From Hyphomicrobiaceae bacterium (GTDB lineage: Bacteria > Pseudomonadota > Alphaproteobacteria > Rhizobiales > Hyphomicrobiaceae): a stretch of DNA of 64,000 nt. A program made the translations under genes and the position numbers. Location of the stretch: assembly GCA_022844225.1 (NCBI GenBank), contig JALHMC010000013.1, positions 21,163 to 85,162 of the forward strand, in the 5' to 3' direction. Under the pieces are notes generated by a model. It saw nothing but the letters and a program-made list of their open reading frames with translations. It searched no databases and had not been told where the DNA came from. Shown in pieces: positions 1 through 9,162 of this stretch. The stretch's first letter is position 1. Each line of letters begins with the position of its first letter.

Positions 1-270
1 GCCCTGTCGTATACGCGCTGGGCAACCGACATCTCGTTCAGCCTCATGTCGCGGCAGAACGTGGAGACCGGCGTCGCCCGACGTGCTCGCTTTCCGCATG
101 TGGAGTGGGGGGCAGTCTGGAAGAACTCGCCGGTCTTCAAGGAGGCCGAGTGCGAGCTGGCCGTCGTATGGACGAGTGCCGATGAGCAATTGGCTCACTT
201 CCGCGAGTTCGTTGCGGACCAAACTCAGAAAGAGGCCCGCGTTGCATCCAGCGGCGGTTCGCACCTGTAA
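1..270 (+). CDS. 3' end of an unidentified gene (partial)
   Basis: The reading frame is open from the first base of the window to a TAA at 268-270, so the 89 visible residues are the C-terminal end of a longer protein that starts outside. An internal ATG at 46 is unlikely to be the true start because the frame continues upstream without a break. The end of the fragment (ELAVVW then LAHFREFV) faintly recalls the close of a LysR-type effector domain, but that is a guess from pattern only. No catalytic motif, membrane segment or signal peptide is visible. It converges with the kinase gene that ends 15 bases further on. Confidence 0.45.
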   Translation, partial: ALSYTRWATDISFSLMSRQNVETGVARRARFPHVEWGAVWKNSPVFKEAECELAVVWTSADEQLAHFREFVADQTQKEARVASSGGSHL

Positions 271-285
271 AACAGGACGCCGGCT

Positions 286-2112
286 CTATCCTACCACTCC
301 CGTCACCGGGGCGCTGGCGGCCCGCGGCACGATCACCGACCAAGATAATCCGGTCGGTGCGAAGCTGAGCCGGGCCTGACCGCCGAAGCACTCGCTGACC
401 ATGTCCTCGACGACGACGACACCGAATCCGCGTCGTGTCGGGGTCGCCACGGCCGGACCGCCGGCCTCGGACCAAGTCACGCGATGGCCGTCGTCGGCAG
501 GCTCGCAACTCACGGTGACGCTCCCGCCGGGCACCGAAAGGGCTCCATACTTCACACTGTTCGTCGCGAGTTCGTGTAGTGCCATGCCGAAGCATTGCGC
601 ACCGGCAGGTGGCAACAGAATGTTTTCCCCGGTCACACGGAGTCGAAGGCTGGCGCCCTCCACGAACGGCTTGAGTTGCTGCAAGACAAGGCTGTGCAGG
701 TCGGCTCCGATCCAATTGTGGCTGACAAGCAGGTCGTGCGAGCGCGAAAGCCCATAGAGCCGCGCGTAGAAAGCTTCTGTGAAGTCGCTCGCCGACGTCG
801 CTTGGGTGGCCGTGCAACGGGCCATCGCCATGATCACGGTGAGCAGATTTTTCGCCCGATGCGAGAGCTCTCGATTGACCAGCGAGATATGATCATCGCT
901 CGCCTTTCTCTGCGTGATGTCGCGCGCATTGACGAGCAGGCGCCGGTCACCGGTCGGAGCTGGAAGCCGCGTCAGCTGCACGTCATACCAAAGCGTCTTG
1001 CCGTCGGGGCAGAGGCGCTTGGCCGTCGTTCGCGAGTGACCATGCTCCTGCGCTTGTGCAAGGCAGGCCGCCATAACAGGAAGCTCGCTGGACGGCCATT
1101 TATCGAGCCACGAGACTCGCTCTGCCGACATCGGTGCGAGGGTGTGCCCCGTCTCTGCTTCTCCCGACTGGTTCTGATAGAGAATGCGACAATCGGGATC
1201 GAGAACTGCAATCCAATCCGGGCTCGTTTCGATCACGCTGCGTGAGAACGTCTCGGACTCGCGCAGTGAGCGTTCAGCCTCGATGCGCTCCGTGATGTCT
1301 TTGTAGAAGTTGGCCCTGCCGATCACGGCACCAGAGCTGTTGATGATTGGCGCCGAGATGATGCTGACGGGAATCGCACGACCGTCTTTCGTCAATCTCA
1401 AGCCTTCCTGCTCGATCACCGAACTGGCAGCTAGCCCGGTCCCCAAACTCCATTCATCGGCCGCACGGTTCTTCGGGAGGAGCAACGTCAGGGATTGGCC
1501 GACCGCTTCGGCCGCCGCATAGCCGAATAATCGCGTCGCTGCCGAATTCCAGGAATCGATGATGCCGTCGGGATCGACGCCCACGACGGCAAGGGGAGAG
1601 TGCCGGACGAACGCTGCGAGATGCTCATTTTCACGCTCGACCTGACGCTGGCGGCGCTTGTCCTGCAACACGATCAGATAGCTGGGAGAATCATGGTCGG
1701 GCTGTCCGATCGCGATCGCCGTGACGGCGACTTCGATGAGATGACCGTTGCGGTGACGCCGAACCGAATCGATGTTGACGACCCGGTCTCGGCTGATCCG
1801 CTGGCGCGCGCGCTGCCAAAGTTGCAGAAAATGGGTCGGCATAAGTACCGACGACGATTGGCCCACGATCTCGGCTGCACTGTAGCCGAGAAGGTCTTCG
1901 GCCGCGGCATTCCAGCTGGCGATATGTCCGTCTGCATCGACGACGAACTGCGCGAACGGACTGCGGTCAAATAATGCTGAAACGAGGTTCGATCTCTCGC
2001 TATCCAGGTCGACCGAACGGCTCGGCGGCGTTGGCTGCGGTGCGGCGGTTTGAACGGATCTCGGAGACGCAAGCTCGTCGCTAGTCGGGGCCATTTCGAT
2101 CGCACCGTTCAT
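286..2112 (-). CDS. Soluble three-PAS HWE-family sensor histidine kinase
   Basis: Autophosphorylating sensor kinase, about 608 residues from the chosen start, with no membrane segment and so probably cytosolic. In order it shows three PAS domains (roughly residues 47-155, 166-275 and 290-405) and an HWE/HisKA_2 kinase core. The phospho-acceptor is His418 in ELSHRAKNLL, the N box is HELATNSVKYGAL, and the WSE motif that names the HWE family follows. HWE kinases are the usual phospho-donors or phosphatases for PhyR in Alphaproteobacteria, and phyR lies divergently next door, so I infer a general-stress role. Several in-frame ATGs (2157, 2148, 2112) and a longer opening to 2325 exist. 2112 was chosen because AGGT sits just upstream and the residues before it look non-coding. 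The sensed signal is unknown. Confidence 0.88.
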   Translation of the reverse strand: MNGAIEMAPTSDELASPRSVQTAAPQPTPPSRSVDLDSERSNLVSALFDRSPFAQFVVDADGHIASWNAAAEDLLGYSAAEIVGQSSSVLMPTHFLQLWQRARQRISRDRVVNIDSVRRHRNGHLIEVAVTAIAIGQPDHDSPSYLIVLQDKRRQRQVERENEHLAAFVRHSPLAVVGVDPDGIIDSWNSAATRLFGYAAAEAVGQSLTLLLPKNRAADEWSLGTGLAASSVIEQEGLRLTKDGRAIPVSIISAPIINSSGAVIGRANFYKDITERIEAERSLRESETFSRSVIETSPDWIAVLDPDCRILYQNQSGEAETGHTLAPMSAERVSWLDKWPSSELPVMAACLAQAQEHGHSRTTAKRLCPDGKTLWYDVQLTRLPAPTGDRRLLVNARDITQRKASDDHISLVNRELSHRAKNLLTVIMAMARCTATQATSASDFTEAFYARLYGLSRSHDLLVSHNWIGADLHSLVLQQLKPFVEGASLRLRVTGENILLPPAGAQCFGMALHELATNSVKYGALSVPGGSVTVSCEPADDGHRVTWSEAGGPAVATPTRRGFGVVVVEDMVSECFGGQARLSFAPTGLSWSVIVPRAASAPVTGVVG

Positions 2113-2422
2113 GTCTGACCTGCCGTGTTCGATCGCGCGGGGGTCCATGGCCCACATCCGGTCCAGACCCTTCGAAAAAATCGCTCCGTGACGGCCGAGC
2201 CGATCGGTCCGCCCGTGCCTGGAGCTTAGGGACGAACCGCTAACGAACGGGTAAGGCAGGGTTCTAGAGCAACCCTCCGGAGCCGACGCGTTTGGGCACC
2301 GCCGATGCCATCCATTTAGATACACCGCCGACTGAACATGTTTAATTATCGGTTAACTTGCAACCTCTAAGCTTATGCAATGGTGGTTTCAACCTGGCAC
2401 AGTGCACTGACAAAGGCGATCG

Positions 2423-3274
2423 ATGGCCACGAAGAAGGACGGCATCGCAGAAATGCTTGTTCCACGACTCCGCCGCTACGCGCGCGTTCTTGCGGGGGAT
2501 GCGCCAACCGCTGCCCTCCTGGCACGCGAGGCCGCATCGGCCGCCACCGCATTTTCGGAGGTGGGTGATCGCAGCGGGACGTCATTCGAGATGTATCGCG
2601 CCGTCAGTCGTCTATGGCGCAGTCTGGGTGCGAGCTGTCACGGGAACCAAGCGCCATTGGGCGATGGTTCGGCTCCCGAGCAGCGGCGAATAGCTCGCAT
2701 GTCGCCACGCGCGCGCGAGGCCTACCTGTTGACGGGCATGGAAGGCTTCACGCCACGCGAAGCTGCGATGCTCATCGGCGGATCAGAGGCCGAAGTTCGC
2801 GATCTCATCGAGCAGGCGAAAGCCGAGACACGGCCGCAGGACGCCGGGCGGGTCGTCATCATCGAGGACGAGTTTCTCATTGCTCGCGATCTGGAGCAAA
2901 TCGTCCTTGGCCTCGGACACACAGTCGTTGGTCGCGCCCGCAACCGGAGTGCGGCACGAGACCTTATTTCGTCCTGTAAACCGGACTTGATACTGGCGGA
3001 CATTCAACTTTCGGACGACAGCAGCGGCATCGACGCCGTCAATGACATTCTCCAGGAGTTGGGTGGAGTGCCCGTGATCTTCATCACGGCGTTTCCAGCG
3101 AGCCTGATCTGCGCCCAGCGGCCCGCCCCGACCTTCCTGGTCGGGAAGCCGTACGATCCGACCGAGGTGCGCTCTGCGATCGCCCAGGTCTTGTACTTCA
3201 ACGCGAAGTCCTGCTTAACCCCACCAGTTACGGACGGGGCGGATGGTCCGCCGCTCGTCCGGTTTGCAGGTTGA
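2423..3274 (+). CDS. phyR: PhyR-type general stress response regulator
   Basis: Master switch of the alphaproteobacterial general stress response: phosphorylated PhyR captures the anti-sigma factor NepR and frees the sigma factor EcfG. The 283-residue protein has the diagnostic inverted layout, with an N-terminal sigma-like (EcfG-mimic) domain at about 8-135 and a C-terminal receiver at about 143-262. Acidic residues in IIEDE, phospho-acceptor Asp193 in LILADIQL, the FITAF strand and the lysine of VGKPYD are all present. A 20-residue tail after the receiver is longer than I expect for the family. It is divergent from the HWE kinase with about 300 bases between the chosen starts. The common partners nepR and ecfG are not next to it and were not seen in the window. 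The family call is firm; the kinase pairing is inferred from position. Confidence 0.93.
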   Translation: MATKKDGIAEMLVPRLRRYARVLAGDAPTAALLAREAASAATAFSEVGDRSGTSFEMYRAVSRLWRSLGASCHGNQAPLGDGSAPEQRRIARMSPRAREAYLLTGMEGFTPREAAMLIGGSEAEVRDLIEQAKAETRPQDAGRVVIIEDEFLIARDLEQIVLGLGHTVVGRARNRSAARDLISSCKPDLILADIQLSDDSSGIDAVNDILQELGGVPVIFITAFPASLICAQRPAPTFLVGKPYDPTEVRSAIAQVLYFNAKSCLTPPVTDGADGPPLVRFAG

Positions 3275-3280
3275 GGCCGC

Positions 3281-4189
3281 CTAGCGTTTCGGGAGCAGAG
3301 CAAAGTCCTTGCCGGCGGTCGAGACACTCGCCGGCCAGCGTCCCTTTTCGACGGCGTGGATGAAGTCGCCGACGACAGCGTTGAACCCGGCCGGCTCTTC
3401 GAGATTGATTCCGTGCCCCGTCTTCGGGAACACCATCAAACCGCACCGCGGAATATGGCGCTTCATGAAAACCGAGATATCGAGGGTACCGTCGTCCTCG
3501 TCGCCGCAGACAATCAGCACGGGGTCCTGGATTGCCTTCAGCTCAGCTTCTCGCTCGAAGAATGGGACACGCCGCGCCTGCACGCCGCGCATGGTCAACG
3601 CACGACCGATCGAGGCACCGTCGATGAACTGCGCCTTGAACTCGGCGTAGCCCCTCGGGTCCTTGATAAGCAACTGCTGGCGGGCCGGGCCGGCCAAGTA
3701 CAGCTCTCCGAGCGCCGCTATACCATCGCGCTCAATTCTCGCGGCCATCTCTTCGGACTCGCGTCGGAAGCGCGCGATGGTGGCTGCATCGCGCGTCGAG
3801 CCGGTGCCAGCGCCCGCAGCAGTAATTGACAGTCCCTTGCCGGGATGGCGGATCGCGAATTCGATCGCCGCCGTTGCGCCCATCGACAGGCCCACGACAT
3901 GTGCCTTCCCGACGCCGACACCCCCGATCACATCGGCGACGTCGTCGGCCGCACGGGCTTGCGAATAACTTTCATGGTCCGCAGGAACATCCGACGGTGG
4001 CCAGCCGCGGGCCTGATAGGTGATGCAACGGTAGCGCCGCGAGAAGTGGCGGACTTGCGTTTCCCATGACAAATGATGGCCTGCGAACTCGTGGACGAAG
4101 ACGATCGGATCGCCCGATCCCGTGTCCTCAACGTAGAGCCTCACACCATCGCTTGCCGTCACGTAGGAGCGCTTTGTCGCTGTGCTCAT
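3281..4189 (-). CDS. Alpha/beta-fold hydrolase
   Basis: A 302-residue alpha/beta hydrolase. The nucleophile elbow is GLSMG (Ser102), the acid lies in the CGDED segment, and the catalytic histidine is in GHGINLEEP near the C-terminus, giving a complete Ser-Asp-His triad. No signal peptide is visible, so it should be cytoplasmic. Its start codon overlaps the stop of the upstream methyltransferase as ATGA (4186-4189), which points to translational coupling and a shared transcript. The substrate cannot be read from sequence; esterase, lactonase or haloperoxidase-like activity are all possible. It converges with phyR, the two stop codons being only 6 bases apart. Confidence 0.85.
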   Translation of the reverse strand: MSTATKRSYVTASDGVRLYVEDTGSGDPIVFVHEFAGHHLSWETQVRHFSRRYRCITYQARGWPPSDVPADHESYSQARAADDVADVIGGVGVGKAHVVGLSMGATAAIEFAIRHPGKGLSITAAGAGTGSTRDAATIARFRRESEEMAARIERDGIAALGELYLAGPARQQLLIKDPRGYAEFKAQFIDGASIGRALTMRGVQARRVPFFEREAELKAIQDPVLIVCGDEDDGTLDISVFMKRHIPRCGLMVFPKTGHGINLEEPAGFNAVVGDFIHAVEKGRWPASVSTAGKDFALLPKR

Positions 4190-5265
4190 TCGGTTCCATC
4201 CTCTGTTGTGCGGTCACGGCCTGCCCGTATTACGGGCTTACGACAGACGATCACCTTGGCGAGGAAGGAAGTCCAGCCGGCAACCGGAGCCAGGCCTGCC
4301 GTGCGAAAGAGCGCGTCCAGGTCGTCAGTGGCGTAACTTTCGAAAAAAGGTTCGTGAAAGCGCACGGGGAACGCTTCGAGGAGACCGTCCCAGGCCGTCC
4401 GATCGCCCATCTGCAAGCTGTCGACGAAAATCAGGAGGCCTCCGGGTTTGAGGACCCGGGCCACCTCGGCCGAGATCAGGCGGCGCGCATCGGGTGGGAG
4501 CTCGTGGAAAAGGAATATAGTCGTCACCATGTCCTGACTGGCAGCGTCGAGCGGCAATGTTTCGGCGTTGGCGCGAAGCAGCTGGGCCGGCCTCAGCCCC
4601 GCGAGATGGCGCCGTGCCTCGACGAGATAACTCTCGGACAGATCCACTCCTGTGAGGTTCATCGCGGGGTAGGTCAGCCTGACGTCACGGAGGAAGCGGC
4701 CTGTGCCGCAGGCGACGTCGAGCAGCGAGAGGCGTCGCTGGTCGCTGCCACGCGCGAAATCTGCGATCGGCCTCAGGGCCTCCCGCCGCATGGCGGCGGC
4801 ACCCCCGAGAAACAGCGTCTCGACCTGCACGTCGTAGAGGCGGGCTGACTGCTCCGACAGATACCCGCCCGTTTGATAGTGAAAGTCCTGGGCGTAGTAG
4901 TCTGGCACGTCATGCGCGCCTGCTGCCTCGAGCGCGGTTCCCGCATCCGCGTCCGCTCTGCGGCGCAACGTTTCCGGCAGATCGGCCAGCATGGCGCGTG
5001 CGCGCTCGATAGCGTCGAAGGGCCCCAGGCCATCTGCGAGCGGCGGGAACAATCCATCGCGCACGGCTTCCGCGTCGCGCCGGAAGAGATGCCCGAGCTC
5101 GGTCAGGATTTCGCGCTCGGCGGGCGCAGGTCGCAACGGGGTATGGCGAGGCCGTAGACCGAGGCGGTCCGACTGCCACCTGACGAGACGATTGAGCGAG
5201 AGATACCAGCCGAAGCGGAGCGCCTGTGTCGCTCCCTGCAGCCCCATTCCGAAAACGTCAGCCAT
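4186..5265 (-). CDS. Class I SAM-dependent methyltransferase
   Basis: A 359-residue protein whose second half is a class I methyltransferase: the SAM-binding motif I is LLDVACGTGRF, followed by VDLSESYL (acidic ribose contact) and a motif of the LKPGGLLIFVDS type. The N-terminal 150 residues form an alpha-helical extension without a recognised domain. ATG 5265 was chosen because AGGA lies about 6 bases upstream; an ATG at 5271 would overlap that site. The frame stays open far upstream, but that part is antisense-like and lies inside the DUF429 gene region. The hydrolase downstream is coupled by ATGA. The resemblance is to UbiE/small-molecule methyltransferases; the substrate is unknown. Confidence 0.82.
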   Translation of the reverse strand: MADVFGMGLQGATQALRFGWYLSLNRLVRWQSDRLGLRPRHTPLRPAPAEREILTELGHLFRRDAEAVRDGLFPPLADGLGPFDAIERARAMLADLPETLRRRADADAGTALEAAGAHDVPDYYAQDFHYQTGGYLSEQSARLYDVQVETLFLGGAAAMRREALRPIADFARGSDQRRLSLLDVACGTGRFLRDVRLTYPAMNLTGVDLSESYLVEARRHLAGLRPAQLLRANAETLPLDAASQDMVTTIFLFHELPPDARRLISAEVARVLKPGGLLIFVDSLQMGDRTAWDGLLEAFPVRFHEPFFESYATDDLDALFRTAGLAPVAGWTSFLAKVIVCRKPVIRAGRDRTTEDGTE

Positions 5266-5372
5266 GGCCATTCCTATGCGCGCGCAACCCAGTGCTTGCC
5301 TACGAGGTCGGCATCGACGCCGGAAACTGCAATGGCCGACTATCAATGCGCTTGGAACAAAGAAAACCCGCC

Positions 5373-6104
5373 TCAGGCCTTGATCTCCTGCCGGAGGCCC
5401 TTTGAATCGAGCGGTGGCTCGGGAGGGAAGGTATCGGCAGTGCCTTCGAGGATGCGCCCTGCCGTCCACGCGCAGGCGCATGCATCGAGAAAATCGTCCG
5501 CGCCGGCCGCCGACAGGCGAAAACAGGTTTCCGCGAGAAAGGCCTCCGAAAAGCCCCTGGCCACAAGCAAATTCCGGCGGAGCGCAAGGCCGGCCGGATG
5601 AGGGCGTGATTTGACCTTTTTGGGTTCTGCGAGGGGCTGCTTGGCGTTCATGGCCCAGAAGGCCACTTCGGGATGGCACTCGTAGACGCGCCGCTGCATG
5701 GCTGGAGTCATGACAGCGTCGATCTCCCTGATGCGCGGAAAGAGATGCCAAGCCTGTTTGGAAATCTTGCGCGGTGGATCCGACGTCTCGAGCGCGGCGG
5801 CACATGCCGCGGCGTAGTCTCCGGCCATGACCGCACGGCGTGACGGAACGGCAAAAACGGAGGATTGCCGTGGTCCCAGCTTCCCACGGGCGGCGACGTC
5901 GGGTTGCCTTCCGCCGATGCCGGTGCGTTCCGGCAATCCGATCGGCATGTCGATCGCAATCACCTGCGGATCTTCCGGCAGGGCCACAACGTCCGCGAAC
6001 GAGGCCACGATCCGCGCCGATGGGGCGCTCGCGCCCGAGCGATCCCACAGGACCACCAGCCATCCGGCCGGACACCCATCGACCCCTGCGACCCAGGCGC
6101 TCAT
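5373..6104 (-). CDS. DUF429 family protein
   Basis: A 243-residue DUF429 protein. It begins with the typical WVAGVDGCPAGW motif and carries the AIDMPIGLP segment and a later DDFLDACACAWTA stretch whose acidic residues resemble an RNase H/actin-like metal site. The family has no settled biochemical role that I know of. The start at 6104 overlaps the pyridoxal kinase stop as ATGA (6101-6104), which decides the start and indicates a coupled operon. A longer in-frame opening upstream (to 6245) is arginine-rich and looks like shadow sequence of the kinase gene. A 107-base gap separates it from the methyltransferase downstream. Confidence 0.83.
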   Translation of the reverse strand: MSAWVAGVDGCPAGWLVVLWDRSGASAPSARIVASFADVVALPEDPQVIAIDMPIGLPERTGIGGRQPDVAARGKLGPRQSSVFAVPSRRAVMAGDYAAACAAALETSDPPRKISKQAWHLFPRIREIDAVMTPAMQRRVYECHPEVAFWAMNAKQPLAEPKKVKSRPHPAGLALRRNLLVARGFSEAFLAETCFRLSAAGADDFLDACACAWTAGRILEGTADTFPPEPPLDSKGLRQEIKA

Positions 6105-6907
6105 CGGTCGAGCTGTCGCAGGCAGCCAACGAGTTCCAACTCGTCGGCACCGCCGCTTCGTGCCACGACCATTTCGACACCGTTCACGGCGCGCTCGAAA
6201 GCTATGGCATTTGTGGTTCGGTCCCACAGCTTGTAGCCGAGCCACAGGGCACCCATCAGATCCCCCGTGCCGTTGGCAACGCGATCATGCCGGGCCACGT
6301 CGAGCTGGATCGCCGGAGCTGGCCCCTCGATGAGTACGTTGCCGAGTAAATCCGCTTGTTCGGTCGGAACCGAGGTCACGATCGCCGTGGGCCAATGGTG
6401 CGTTACGGCGACGCGGCAAGCATCCTCGACGGTTGCAACCGTTTCCCCGGACAGCCAGCCGCATTCGAAGCGGTTCATCTTGACGACGTCCGCCAGAGGC
6501 ACCAGCCGATCGCGAATGGCCTCGGCGGCGTCACGAGCGATGTAGAGCCCCTTTGGATCGTCGCCGAGCACGGGATCGCAGACGAAGATCGCGCGAGGCC
6601 GCGTACGCTTTACGCGTTCCACGGCGCCGCGCGCAAAGCTGACATGTTCGGGGCTTGGCAGATAACCGGTCAGAATGGCGTCGATCGACTCGAGCCAGCC
6701 ATTCGCCGTAAGCGCATCGAGCATCCGCTCGAGCAACTCCGGGGCCACGCGTTCGCCTGCAAACCGAGCGTGTCCCGGATGGTTCGAAAGCAGGATGGTC
6801 GGCAGCGCGATGACCTCGTGACCGAGCGCCTGCAGGGCCGGCACTGCGGCCGAAAGACCGATCGCCCCGCGTGCGACTTGTGACGAGATGGCAAGGACGC
6901 GTGCCAC
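6101..6907 (-). CDS. pdxY: Pyridoxal kinase
   Basis: Ribokinase-fold kinase of 268 residues that phosphorylates pyridoxal (and perhaps related B6 vitamers) with ATP in the B6 salvage pathway, in the cytoplasm. Visible signs are the N-terminal ISSQVARGAIGLSA substrate segment, a DPVLGDD metal/phosphate segment near 111, MNRFECGWLSG (the pyridoxal-kinase version of the NxxE region), and the anion-hole motif GTGD at 213-216 with Asp216 as catalytic base. Length matches the PdxY/PdxK family. It leads a short operon with the DUF429 gene (4-base overlap). A FAD oxidoreductase lies 9 bases upstream on the same strand, so the transcript may begin there. Confidence 0.9.
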   Translation of the reverse strand: MARVLAISSQVARGAIGLSAAVPALQALGHEVIALPTILLSNHPGHARFAGERVAPELLERMLDALTANGWLESIDAILTGYLPSPEHVSFARGAVERVKRTRPRAIFVCDPVLGDDPKGLYIARDAAEAIRDRLVPLADVVKMNRFECGWLSGETVATVEDACRVAVTHHWPTAIVTSVPTEQADLLGNVLIEGPAPAIQLDVARHDRVANGTGDLMGALWLGYKLWDRTTNAIAFERAVNGVEMVVARSGGADELELVGCLRQLDR

Positions 6908-6916
6908 GCTGGGACC

Positions 6917-8086
6917 TCAATAAACGTTGGCTTCACGCAACGGCGCATTACGGGTGACCCTGTCGAAGCCTAGCCGACCGACGTCGATCGTCCGATAGCG
7001 GCCGTGGATGACGAGTTCCGCGATGGCGCGGCCCACCCCGGGCGAATGCTGCAAGCCGTGCCCAGAGAAGCCGCAGGCCATGACAAAGGAAGGGAGGTCT
7101 GGGTGGCAGCCGAGTAGCGCGTTGTGGTCGAGCGTGTTGACATCGTAATGGCAGCACCATGCGTTGCGGACTTTGAGCGTTTCCATAGCCGGCACCCGCG
7201 CGGCGAGCCGCGGCCAGATCTCACCTTCGAACTGGCTATGATCGATATCGAAGTCCTCAGCGTCGGGATCGTCATCTTCGGATGGCGCGATGCCGGTCAG
7301 GAAAGTATGTCCCTCAGGCCGGAAATACAGGCCCGACGTGTCGATCATCAGGCCCGCTCCGGGGAGCGGTGTCGGGCAATCGATCACGAACACGTATCGC
7401 TTTCGGGGCCGCACAGGGAGGTCGAGACCGGCAAGTCGCGCGACTTTGGCCGAATGCCAGCCGGCGGCGCAGATCACCGTTCCCGTGGAGATGCGTGCGC
7501 CGCTTGCGAGGCACACGCCCTCGATGCTCCCACCTACGAGTTCAATCCCGACAGCCTCGTCGGCGAGATAGGTGACGCCTCTTGCGATGGCCCCTCTGCG
7601 AAAAAGCTGCACGAGAGAGGCAGGGTCCACCCATCCCTCCCCGGAGCGTCCCCAGCCTGCAGCTCCGAGACCATCGATCGAGAGCCAGGGGAAGCGTCGC
7701 TCTATGTCGACGGTCTCCAACAACTCGGTGTCCGCACCCAGGCTCCTCTGCAGTGCGATGTTGGCCTCCAGGATCGGCCGCCCTTCGGGGGTTGCCATGA
7801 TCATGTAGCCGCGCTCGCGAAACGAGATGTCGGCGTCTGCACCGAACTCGGACTTGATGCCCTTGAAGAAGCCGACACCGAATTGGGACAGCCGGATGTT
7901 CTCGGCCGTCGAAAACTGCTGGCGGATGCCGGCCACGGCGCGACCGCTGGCGCACCATTGGTAGCTGGGATCCTTCTCTACAACGATCACTCTGCCTTTG
8001 AAGCCATCGCGCTTTAGGAAATAGGCAATGGCGCTGCCAACCGCTGCGCCGCCGATGATCACGATGTCTGCCACGTGCTCTGTCAT
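6917..8086 (-). CDS. FAD-dependent amino-acid/sarcosine oxidase-like oxidoreductase (DAO family)
   Basis: A 389-residue flavoenzyme of the DAO (D-amino-acid/glycine/sarcosine oxidase-like) fold. A dinucleotide-binding segment, IVIIGGAAVGSAIAYF, lies at the N-terminus, followed by VVEKDPSYQWCASGRAVAG, which resembles FOXRED1-type proteins, and a C-terminal flavin contact around GFSGHGLQHSPGVG. No signal peptide or membrane anchor. Start 8086 was preferred to the longer opening at 8131 because AGG precedes it and the FAD motif then begins about 7 residues in. The immediate neighbour downstream is pyridoxal kinase, which would fit amine or amino-acid catabolism, but the substrate is not readable. 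It is divergent from the CitE-like lyase. Confidence 0.85.
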   Translation of the reverse strand: MTEHVADIVIIGGAAVGSAIAYFLKRDGFKGRVIVVEKDPSYQWCASGRAVAGIRQQFSTAENIRLSQFGVGFFKGIKSEFGADADISFRERGYMIMATPEGRPILEANIALQRSLGADTELLETVDIERRFPWLSIDGLGAAGWGRSGEGWVDPASLVQLFRRGAIARGVTYLADEAVGIELVGGSIEGVCLASGARISTGTVICAAGWHSAKVARLAGLDLPVRPRKRYVFVIDCPTPLPGAGLMIDTSGLYFRPEGHTFLTGIAPSEDDDPDAEDFDIDHSQFEGEIWPRLAARVPAMETLKVRNAWCCHYDVNTLDHNALLGCHPDLPSFVMACGFSGHGLQHSPGVGRAIAELVIHGRYRTIDVGRLGFDRVTRNAPLREANVY

Positions 8087-8230
8087 GGAACCACCTTCGC
8101 AAAAGCCAAGGCGGGAGGGAAGCGGTCGCATCTTTGGCCAACGCGATTTATTGATCCGATCGGTTTCCTTTCGTCTGCGATCGTGGCATCGGTGTTGCTC
8201 GACACCGACATCTCACTTGGGAGTGCCCGC

Positions 8231-9115
8231 ATGGCCATCCGTCCTCGACGCAGCGCGCTCTATATGCCGGGCTCGAATGCTCGTGCCATCGAGAAGGCCA
8301 GGTCGCTGCAGGTCGATGCTGTTATTCTCGACCTCGAAGACTCGGTGGCTCCCGAGGCCAAGGATGTCGCCCGGGATCAGGTTTGCGCTGCGGTCAAAGC
8401 GGGCGGCTTCGGCCCCCGAGAGGTGGTGATCCGGGTCAACGGCCTCGATACGACATGGGGCGAGGCGGATGTCGCGGCGGCGGCTGCTGCCGGCCCTGAT
8501 GCTGTGCTGCTGCCAAAGGCCTCGAGTGCTGCCGACATCGATCGGTTGACCGGCCTTCTCCGCCGTGGCGGCGCACCCGACAGCACGCGCGTGTGGGCCA
8601 TGATCGAGACGACGATCGGGATTTTGAACTTGCCCGAGATTGCCGGAGCCGCACGGCACCCCGGCGCTCGCCTTGCTTGCTTCGTCGTCGGCCTCAACGA
8701 TCTCGTGAAGGAGACCCGGATCAGTCTCGACGAGCATCGGACTGCCGCCCTCTACTGGTTGTCGGCGAGCGTCACCGCGGCTCGCGCTCACGGCATCGAT
8801 GTGCTCGACGGCGTCTGGAACAACTTCCGGGACATGGAAGGCTACCGTCGCGAGTGCCTGCAAGGCCGCGCGCTGGGCTTCGATGGCAAGACCATCATTC
8901 ACCCGGACCAGGCTTCGGCGGCCAACGTGTTGTTCCAACCCGAGGCGAGTGAGGTCGACTGGGGTCGCAAGATCATCGCCGCCTTCGAATTGCCCGAGAA
9001 CAAGGGTCGCGCCGTGATCGGGCTCGAGGGTAAGATGGTGGAATTGCTGCATCGCGACGCGGCACTGCGGACGGTCGCGATTGCCGACGCGATCACCGCT
9101 CGCGAGCGGGTGTGA
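8231..9115 (+). CDS. HpcH/HpaI-CitE family CoA-ester lyase
   Basis: A 294-residue TIM-barrel lyase of the citrate-lyase-beta/malyl-CoA lyase group, expected to cleave or form a C-C bond in a 3-hydroxyacyl-CoA ester. The N-terminal RPRRSALYMPGSN motif, the metal-site strand VILDLEDSVAPE, WAMIETTIGILN and the C-terminal GFDGKTIIHPDQ are classic for the family. Start ATG 8231 was chosen because RRSALYMPG follows directly as in homologues; the frame is open further upstream but without family-like sequence. The substrate may be a malyl-, citramalyl- or related CoA. An ArsR regulator follows 47 bases downstream. Confidence 0.88.
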   Translation: MAIRPRRSALYMPGSNARAIEKARSLQVDAVILDLEDSVAPEAKDVARDQVCAAVKAGGFGPREVVIRVNGLDTTWGEADVAAAAAAGPDAVLLPKASSAADIDRLTGLLRRGGAPDSTRVWAMIETTIGILNLPEIAGAARHPGARLACFVVGLNDLVKETRISLDEHRTAALYWLSASVTAARAHGIDVLDGVWNNFRDMEGYRRECLQGRALGFDGKTIIHPDQASAANVLFQPEASEVDWGRKIIAAFELPENKGRAVIGLEGKMVELLHRDAALRTVAIADAITARERV

Positions 9116-9162
9116 CACTCTTTCATCCTGACCTCACCGAGCGTAGCCGAGTTGGACCAATC

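Noticed and set aside
2242..2265. Possible EcfG promoter (AGAAC-N15-CGTT) for the HWE kinase
   Set aside because: One mismatch in the -35 and a 15-base spacer. Too weak compared with the exact sodC match.
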